Part shown: positions 58,816 through 64,000 of the stretch, piece after piece | Layout of the letters: each line of letters begins with the position of its first letter | Numbering within the stretch: the stretch's first letter is position 1 | Assembly: GCA_017623155.1 (NCBI GenBank) | Contig: JAGAPR010000004.1 | Coordinates: forward strand, 178,887 to 242,886 | Source: Prevotella sp. | GTDB lineage: Bacteria; Bacteroidota; Bacteroidia; Bacteroidales; Bacteroidaceae | DNA: 64,000 nucleotides | Direction: 5' to 3' | Program-made: the position numbers and the translations under genes | Notes under the pieces: model-generated | Databases searched by the model: none | Told to the model about the DNA's origin: nothing | What the model saw: the letters and a program-made list of their open reading frames with translations, nothing else

Positions 58816-60641
58816 TAAAGTTAGAACTGCTTGCTCCTGCAAGAGACGTAGTGTGTGGCAAGGCGGCAATAGACCATGGGGCTGATGCTGTCTATATTGG
58901 TGCAAATCGTTTTGGTGCCCGTGCGGCTGTTGGCAATTCGATAAGTGATATAAGCGAGTTGTGTGATTATGCTCATCGTTTTTCTGCAAAAGTATATGTA
59001 ACTGTAAATACGATTATATATGATGGAGAGTTAGACGAAACGCACCGTTTGATAGAACAATTGGAAAGCATAGGAGTAGATGCGATACTTATTCAGGATA
59101 TGGCCGTTTGGGGCATGGTTAAAAACGTTGCCAAGCATGCCAGTACGCAGACTGATAACAGAACGGTTGAGAAAGTTCGCTGGTTGCGTGATATAGGTTT
59201 CCGTCGTGTTGTTCTTGCGCGTGAGCTTTCTGTATCCGAGATAAGCAGAATACATCAGGCTGTTCCTGATGTGGAGCTTGAAGTCTTTGTTCATGGAGCG
59301 TTGTGCGTGTCTTACAGTGGACAGTGTTATGCGTCACAATATTGCTTCAAGCGTTCGGCCAATAGGGGAGAGTGTGCCCAGTTTTGCCGGATGAAGTTTG
59401 ATTTGGTTGATTCTTCAAACAATATAATAGAGCGAAATCGTCATCTTTTATCATTGAAAGATATGAATCAGAGCGGTAATATAGAACGACTGATTGACGC
59501 GGGGGCAACATCTTTTAAGATAGAGGGGCGGTTGAAAGATATAGATTACGTGAAGAATGTCACGGTTGCATATAGCCGTATACTTGATGATATAATACAA
59601 CGAAATCCGGATAAATACAGTAGAGCATCGTCCGGACGTTGTCATTATGTTTTCAGTCCAGAGCTTTACAAGTCGTTCAATCGCGGTTTTACGACATATT
59701 TTGCCGATGGACGCCGTTCGGATATAGCCTCTATGGACACACCGAAAGCTATTGGCGAATATGTGGGGAGAGTAAAAGAAATACGTGGAAATTCATTCAG
59801 TGTCTCAGGACTGTCGGCGTTTACTAATGGTGACGGCCTTTGTTTTTTCAATAGTAACAATGAGCTTGAGGGCTTTCGCGTGAATAAAGTGGAAAACAAC
59901 AGACTTTTCCCTCAGAAAATACCTCACGGACTTCGTGCGGGAATGAGAATTTATCGAAATCATGATGTCGCTTTTGAACGATTGTTGTCAAAATCGGGGC
60001 AAATAAGGAAGATACCTGTTGTAATGTCGCTGACCGTTGTTGACGAGGGATTTGCCTTGAAAGCCGAAATAAAGAATGAGCGTGTCGCGTCATGTGTAAT
60101 GCCGGCAGAACATCAGACTGCAATAAATTCACAGCGGGATAATATTGTTCGTCAACTGTCGAAACTCGGTAATACGATTTATGAATGTTCGGAAGTCGTT
60201 TTACCGGAAGATTTTGATTATTTCATACCGGCAAGTATCCTTTCCGAGATGCGACGCTCTGTTATAGAAAAGTTGGATGGCGGTCGTAAACGAACTTCGT
60301 CAGATGATGATAGAAGTAGTTCAACGAGAATAGTAAGTGGGTGTGCCTTACCGTTGTATAAGAATTCGGTGATGTATAACATATCCAACAAAGAGTCTCT
60401 TCGGTTTTATCGAGATTGTGCCGAAAAAGATTTTAGTCCGGCTTACGAATTGCGGCAGAACGCGGACGTTCCTATAATGCAATGTCGATATTGTTTGCGG
60501 CACGAATTGGGATTTTGCGTTAAGAATGGCGGTCGACCCCCGATGTGGCATGAGCCGTTGTTTCTCTGTCTGTCTGATGGTCGTAGGTTCCGTTTGGAGT
60601 TCGATTGTCATAACTGCCAAATGAATATATATGCCAGATGA
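58812..60641 (+). CDS. Peptidase U32 family protein (RlhA/TrhP-like RNA hydroxylation)
   Basis: This 609-aa protein starts at GTG 58812 inside GTGA of the metA stop. The U32 domain is at residues 1-270: LELLAPARDVVCGKAAIDHG, ADAVYIGANRFGARA and the FVHGALCVSYSGQCYASQY signature, with CFKRSANRGECAQFCR. Cys-rich segments at the C-terminus (CRYCLRHELGFCVKNGG and CHNCQ) fit the iron-sulfur type. Family members RlhA and TrhO/P hydroxylate 23S rRNA or tRNA rather than acting as peptidases; which target applies here is not known. Confidence 0.88.
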   Translation: MIKLELLAPARDVVCGKAAIDHGADAVYIGANRFGARAAVGNSISDISELCDYAHRFSAKVYVTVNTIIYDGELDETHRLIEQLESIGVDAILIQDMAVWGMVKNVAKHASTQTDNRTVEKVRWLRDIGFRRVVLARELSVSEISRIHQAVPDVELEVFVHGALCVSYSGQCYASQYCFKRSANRGECAQFCRMKFDLVDSSNNIIERNRHLLSLKDMNQSGNIERLIDAGATSFKIEGRLKDIDYVKNVTVAYSRILDDIIQRNPDKYSRASSGRCHYVFSPELYKSFNRGFTTYFADGRRSDIASMDTPKAIGEYVGRVKEIRGNSFSVSGLSAFTNGDGLCFFNSNNELEGFRVNKVENNRLFPQKIPHGLRAGMRIYRNHDVAFERLLSKSGQIRKIPVVMSLTVVDEGFALKAEIKNERVASCVMPAEHQTAINSQRDNIVRQLSKLGNTIYECSEVVLPEDFDYFIPASILSEMRRSVIEKLDGGRKRTSSDDDRSSSTRIVSGCALPLYKNSVMYNISNKESLRFYRDCAEKDFSPAYELRQNADVPIMQCRYCLRHELGFCVKNGGRPPMWHEPLFLCLSDGRRFRLEFDCHNCQMNIYAR

Positions 60642-61609
60642 AAAGGATTGTTTTTTATTGCTGTTTTTTATTGTTGTCGATTTCTTGTTATAATTCTTCG
60701 ACACCGACACCGGATGCGTGGAGCACGGCCGATTTGCGACAGGCAGATTCGGTTTCCTTTTTTACCACGCATCATTATTCGCAGAATTATAACTTTCTTG
60801 TTAAAGCAGACACGTTGCGGTTGGTGTGTCAGGCTCCCGATGAGTTGCCGTTTGATTCGGTAACGGTTGTCAGCGGCAATTGTGTCGTAGTGGCCGATAT
60901 AATGATAATGCCCAATGATACAGTCGATTCCGTATGGGTAAAGATTGCCCGCGATCAAGCTACTCAGGGGTGGATTAGAGAGGCGGAGATGTTACCGTCG
61001 GTAGAGCCGGACGACCCGATATCTCAGTTTATAGATATGTTTTCCGATACCCATCTACTCATTTTTCTTGCATTTGCCATCGTAGTTTCGGCTGCTTATC
61101 TATTGCGCAGAATGATGAAACGCCATGCCCACATAGTGCATTTTCATGATATAAACTCGTTTTATCCGATGTCACTGGCCCTGTTGGTGTCGGTGTCGGC
61201 TGTTCTGTATGCCACTATCCAACTGTTTGGCAACGAGTCGTGGCGACATTTTTATTATCATCCGTCGCTAAATCCGTTTGATTTGCCGTTTCATCTCGGT
61301 ATTTTCATAACCTCCGTATGGGCAATAATCATTGTCGGTATAGCAACGGTCGATGATATATTCCGAAAGCTTCCGTTTGCCGATGCTTTCTTATATCTTG
61401 GCGGTCTTATGGCTGTATGTGCGGCTGATTATGTTGTATTCAGTATTTCCACATTATATTATATAGGTTATCCGCTTCTCGTGGTGTATATTGTTTTTGC
61501 CGTTTTACGATATATCAGGCATTCTCGCACAAAATACAATTGCGGAAATTGTGGTAGAGAGATAAAACGAATGGGTAAGTGTGATTATTGCGGTGCGATA
61601 AACGAATGA
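60638..61609 (+). CDS. Membrane lipoprotein-like protein with C-terminal zinc ribbon
   Basis: In this 323-aa protein a signal with LLLSISC (Cys17) is followed by a small extracytoplasmic domain that may be SH3-like (VTVVSGNCVVVADIMIMPND, QGWIREAEML), then five or six transmembrane segments (residues ~135-295) and a cytoplasmic zinc ribbon CGNCGREIKRMGKCDYCG at the very end. I know no family for the whole. The zinc ribbon links it in style to the operon's first, third and fourth proteins, and a 4-bp overlap couples it to the U32 gene. Confidence 0.7.
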   Translation: MKRIVFYCCFLLLSISCYNSSTPTPDAWSTADLRQADSVSFFTTHHYSQNYNFLVKADTLRLVCQAPDELPFDSVTVVSGNCVVVADIMIMPNDTVDSVWVKIARDQATQGWIREAEMLPSVEPDDPISQFIDMFSDTHLLIFLAFAIVVSAAYLLRRMMKRHAHIVHFHDINSFYPMSLALLVSVSAVLYATIQLFGNESWRHFYYHPSLNPFDLPFHLGIFITSVWAIIIVGIATVDDIFRKLPFADAFLYLGGLMAVCAADYVVFSISTLYYIGYPLLVVYIVFAVLRYIRHSRTKYNCGNCGREIKRMGKCDYCGAINE

Positions 61610-61628
61610 GTGCAACTGCAAGCGGAAA

Positions 61629-61711
61629 TGTTACGCGGCTTTTGTAACATTGCTACCTGACGCAGGTAACAAAACGACGCGGCTCATGTAACAGTATTAC
61701 ATGAGCCGCGT
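61629..61711. terminator. GTTAC-type hairpin array ending two convergent genes
   Basis: A perfect 15-bp stem (61677-61691 with 61697-61711, ACGCGGCTCATGTAA, 5-nt loop) is followed by AACAAAAATAAAAT. A related unit, GTTACGCGGCTTTTGTAAC, lies before it (61630-61648), and GTAACATTGCTACCTGACGC lies between them. It is probably a bidirectional terminator built from repeated GTTAC/GCGGCT units. Confidence 0.65.
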
Positions 61712-61766
61712 AACAAAAATAAAATGCCTTATAAGTATTTTCGGATTTACCGAACGGCAAATGCTT

Positions 61767-62207
61767 TTACATCTCTTCCGGTGTTATGGATATTGTATCT
61801 GCTTTGTCGGATGTATCCTCTTTATAGATGTATTTTATGCCTATATTCAGTGCTTTCAGTCTCTGTGCGGCGGCACCAACAGCTCTTTTTATGTTTTCTT
61901 TGCCTTTTTCACCCTCGTTTATTACTATATTTGCCCCTTTGGGATATGTATAAATATTGGTCATGAACCCATTTTTTAATTCTGTTCTTATGAGTGTCAA
62001 GCCTTTTCCCATATCCATTGGCAGCTTTTTGTTCACTCTATCAACATCTTCTTTAAATGCTTTCAACTCTTTTTCTTGTGAAGAAGATAACTCGATTTTG
62101 CTTTTACCTGCTTGGGGGTCGCTCTGTTTGGGCGAGTCGCTACACGCTGTCAGCGTAGCAGTGAGGCAGAAAAGAGCCGCGGCCACAAGTGTTATAGTCC
62201 GTTTCAT
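61767..62207 (-). CDS. Small lipoprotein of unknown function
   Basis: This 146-aa protein has lipobox TLTAC (Cys22). The mature start SDSPKQSDPQAGKSKIELSS is a flexible linker, followed by a helical/strand domain with LTLIRTELKNGFMTNIYTYP. No family recognised. It lies downstream of trxB on the same strand (48-bp gap), so it may share that transcript. Confidence 0.7.
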   Translation of the reverse strand: MKRTITLVAAALFCLTATLTACSDSPKQSDPQAGKSKIELSSSQEKELKAFKEDVDRVNKKLPMDMGKGLTLIRTELKNGFMTNIYTYPKGANIVINEGEKGKENIKRAVGAAAQRLKALNIGIKYIYKEDTSDKADTISITPEEM

Positions 62208-62255
62208 AAGGCTTTTACATGTTATTTTTGAATAAATAATAAGCGAAACATGGTT

Positions 62256-63206
62256 CTATTGCATGTTTGAAAGGTATCTCTCGGCCTCTATCGCTGCCTG
62301 ACAACCGGAGCCGGCAGCAGAGATGGCCTGACGATAATGCGGGTCTGCCACGTCGCCGGCAACGAAAACACCCGGAACTTTGGTTCGCGGCGTGCCGTCA
62401 ATCTTTTTTATGTATCCCACTTCATCGGTATCGAGCCACTCCTTGAACACGTCACTGTTGGGTTTATGGCCTATTGCAAGGAAGAATCCGTCTATGCTGA
62501 TGTCTACCAGCTCTTCGTCGGGCTCGCCTTTGCGTTTCACCAAATGAGCTCCCTCAACGCCGTTTTCTCCAAACAGTCCGAGTGTATTATGCTCGAAAAG
62601 CACTTCTATGTTTGGTGTCTTCATCACGCGTTCCTGCATCACTTTCGATGCGCGAAGATACGGTTTGCGCACTATAAGGTAAACTTTTGCCGCAAGCCCT
62701 GATAGGTAAATCGCTTCTTCGCAGGCCGTATCTCCGCCTCCAACTACGGCAACGTTTTTCTTACGATAGAAAAAACCGTCGCAAGTGGCACATGCGGATA
62801 CCCCCATGCCGTTGTATTTTTTCTCGTCATCGAGTCCGAGATACTTTGCGGAAGCACCGGTAGCGATGATTATGGTGTCGGTTTTTATTGTTTTTCCACC
62901 TTCGGCTGTCAGTGTATATGGCGCTTGAGAGAGGTCGGCTTTAACAATTTCGCCGTCTCTTATGTCTGTGCCGAAACGTTCGGCCTGTTCACGCAAGTCC
63001 ATCATCATCTGGTTGCCGTCTACTCCCTGTGGGTAGCCGGGGAAGTTTTCTACTGTTGTTGTCTGCGTAAGTTGACCGCCGGGCTGTATACCGCAGTATA
63101 TTACAGGGTTGAGATTGGCTCTTGCCGCATATATTGCCGCTGTGTATCCGGCAGGTCCGCTGCCTACGATAAGACAGCGGACATGTTCTATATTGCTCTG
63201 TTCCAT
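62256..63206 (-). CDS. trxB: Thioredoxin reductase
   Basis: In this 316-aa protein the FAD-binding site is GSGPAGYTAAIYAARA, the redox-active CATC is at Cys139/Cys142 (SACATCDGFF), the NADPH site is VVGGGDTACEEAIYL, and the C-terminal FAD motif is VFVAGDVADPHYRQAISAAG. It transfers electrons from NADPH to thioredoxin. It stands between a lipoprotein gene and a glutathione peroxidase gene on the same strand, a peroxide-defence grouping. Confidence 0.97.
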   Translation of the reverse strand: MEQSNIEHVRCLIVGSGPAGYTAAIYAARANLNPVIYCGIQPGGQLTQTTTVENFPGYPQGVDGNQMMMDLREQAERFGTDIRDGEIVKADLSQAPYTLTAEGGKTIKTDTIIIATGASAKYLGLDDEKKYNGMGVSACATCDGFFYRKKNVAVVGGGDTACEEAIYLSGLAAKVYLIVRKPYLRASKVMQERVMKTPNIEVLFEHNTLGLFGENGVEGAHLVKRKGEPDEELVDISIDGFFLAIGHKPNSDVFKEWLDTDEVGYIKKIDGTPRTKVPGVFVAGDVADPHYRQAISAAGSGCQAAIEAERYLSNMQ

Positions 63207-63265
63207 TATTGTTTATATCGAAATTATTGTTGTTTTTATTTGTTATTATATGCAGAATATATGGC

Positions 63266-63817
63266 TTACGCAAGCAATTCTTCTATCTGTTTGGCTATAT
63301 TCTCTATCTTTTCGGTAGGTTCGAAACGTGCGACCACAATTCCTTTTTTGTTTATCAGGAACTTTGTGAAATTCCATTTTATATCTGCTTTTTCTTTATA
63401 GTCCGGATCTTCCTTTGATAGCATGTCTTCAAGTATCGGAGCGATGGGGTGAGACATGTCCCAACCGGCAAAGCCTTTGCGCTCTTTCAGGAATTTATAC
63501 AGCGGTTCGGCATCTTCTCCATTGACTTTAATCTTTTTGAAGCGGGGAAATTCCGTGCCGTATGTCAGTTTGCAAAAGCTGTGTATAGACTCGTCTGTAC
63601 CGGGAGCTTGTTGACCGAACTGATTGCATGGGAAGTCGAGAATTTCAAACCCCATGCCATGATATTTCTCATATAACTTCTCTAATTCTTCATATTGCGG
63701 AGTGAAACCGCACTTTGTGGCAGTGTTGACAATTAGCAACACTTCATTGGCATATTCTTTAAGTGATACTTCCTTGCCTTTTCTGTCCTTGACAGAGAAA
63801 TCATAAATTGTTTTCAT
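63266..63817 (-). CDS. Glutathione peroxidase family (thioredoxin-dependent peroxidase)
   Basis: In this 183-aa protein the peroxidatic Cys36 is in NTATKCGFTPQ (Cys, not selenocysteine). The rest of the catalytic set is visible in LDFPCNQFG (Gln) and IKWNFTKFLI (Trp, Asn). The second Cys in FPCNQF and the lack of glutathione-binding features fit the bacterial enzymes that use thioredoxin. It is 59 bp upstream of trxB, supporting that reductant. Confidence 0.93.
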   Translation of the reverse strand: MKTIYDFSVKDRKGKEVSLKEYANEVLLIVNTATKCGFTPQYEELEKLYEKYHGMGFEILDFPCNQFGQQAPGTDESIHSFCKLTYGTEFPRFKKIKVNGEDAEPLYKFLKERKGFAGWDMSHPIAPILEDMLSKEDPDYKEKADIKWNFTKFLINKKGIVVARFEPTEKIENIAKQIEELLA

Positions 63818-63932
63818 TTTCTTCTTATTAAATATTAATATTATAACTGTTTGTAGTCAGAAGTTACGAAAAGAGTGTAATTTATTGGAAATGAGCTTAG
63901 GTTAATTGCTCATAATAGTAATAGGTTACGAT

Positions 63933-64000
63933 TTAGTTAGTTATCTGCTGCATTATTCTTCTGCGCATTGCGTAACCTTCAAAGAACTCTTCGTATGCAA
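63933..64000 (-). CDS. C-terminal end of an unidentified protein
   Basis: The minus strand ends with the 21-residue reading frame AYEEFFEGYAMRRRIMQQIT, then N, closed by TAA at 63933-63935. The amphipathic, Arg-rich composition looks like a real C-terminal helix, and the frame stays open to the window edge. There is too little to name the protein. Confidence 0.5.
   Translation of the reverse strand, partial: AYEEFFEGYAMRRRIMQQITN

Overview
The window is bacterial chromosome from the order Bacteroidales. The evidence is an Mfa/FimA-type fimbrial operon, DUF3575/DUF3868/DUF4906/DUF5106 proteins, lipoproteins with short Bacteroidetes-type lipoboxes, the Bacteroidetes promoter motif TAnnTTTG (mostly TATCTTTG or TACCTTTG) upstream of many genes, and a tmRNA encoding the tag GENKYALAA. 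Family level (Prevotellaceae, Muribaculaceae or another) cannot be settled from this sequence.

Layout. 1-3.9 kb: the proximal end of a polysaccharide operon on the minus strand (export protein, chain-length protein, flippase running off the edge). 4.75-5.15 kb: tmRNA. 5.2-16.0 kb: a seven-gene minus-strand fimbrial operon (DUF3575 barrel, DUF3868/OmpA-like protein, Mfa1-like major fimbrillin, Mfa2/FimB-like anchor, minor fimbrillin-like lipoprotein, 1097-aa probable tip protein, thioredoxin-fold protein). 16.7-20.9 kb: tatA-tatC with a NapH/NapG-like iron-sulfur membrane protein and a Tat-signal aldo/keto reductase, probably one redox operon.

21.6-27.2 kb: a roughly 5.6-kb integrative element inserted inside the active-site loop of a low-molecular-weight protein tyrosine phosphatase gene. 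It carries a tyrosine integrase, a serine recombinase, a Rep-like protein, a 55-aa NUMOD3-like protein and two lipoproteins behind a structured leader. The original start of the phosphatase gene survives on the far side of the element, and the element supplies a new promoter, a new N-terminus and the catalytic cysteine.

27.3-48.6 kb: mostly housekeeping genes (tRNA-His, secG, lptE, a sigma-54 activator, an SPFH protein with NfeD, truA, tRNA-Arg, asnA, dnaX, divIC, pyrC, a free-standing MetH activation domain, plsC, a dolichyl-phosphate-mannose-synthase-like enzyme, mnmE, a nucleoside phosphorylase).

49.5-61.6 kb: a plus-strand operon beginning with a phospho-signalling module: a triple zinc-ribbon protein, a membrane Ser/Thr kinase, a 1106-aa protein with four AAA+ domains, an FHA protein and a PP2C phosphatase. 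These are followed without a visible break by metA, a U32 family protein and a membrane zinc-ribbon protein. This module is the best candidate in the window for an undescribed system.

Four copies of a roughly 340-bp intergenic repeat with an 81-bp cruciform-like core lie at 4.2, 16.3, 37.7 and 48.8 kb. The window ends with a lipoprotein, trxB, a glutathione peroxidase and the last codons of an unidentified gene.
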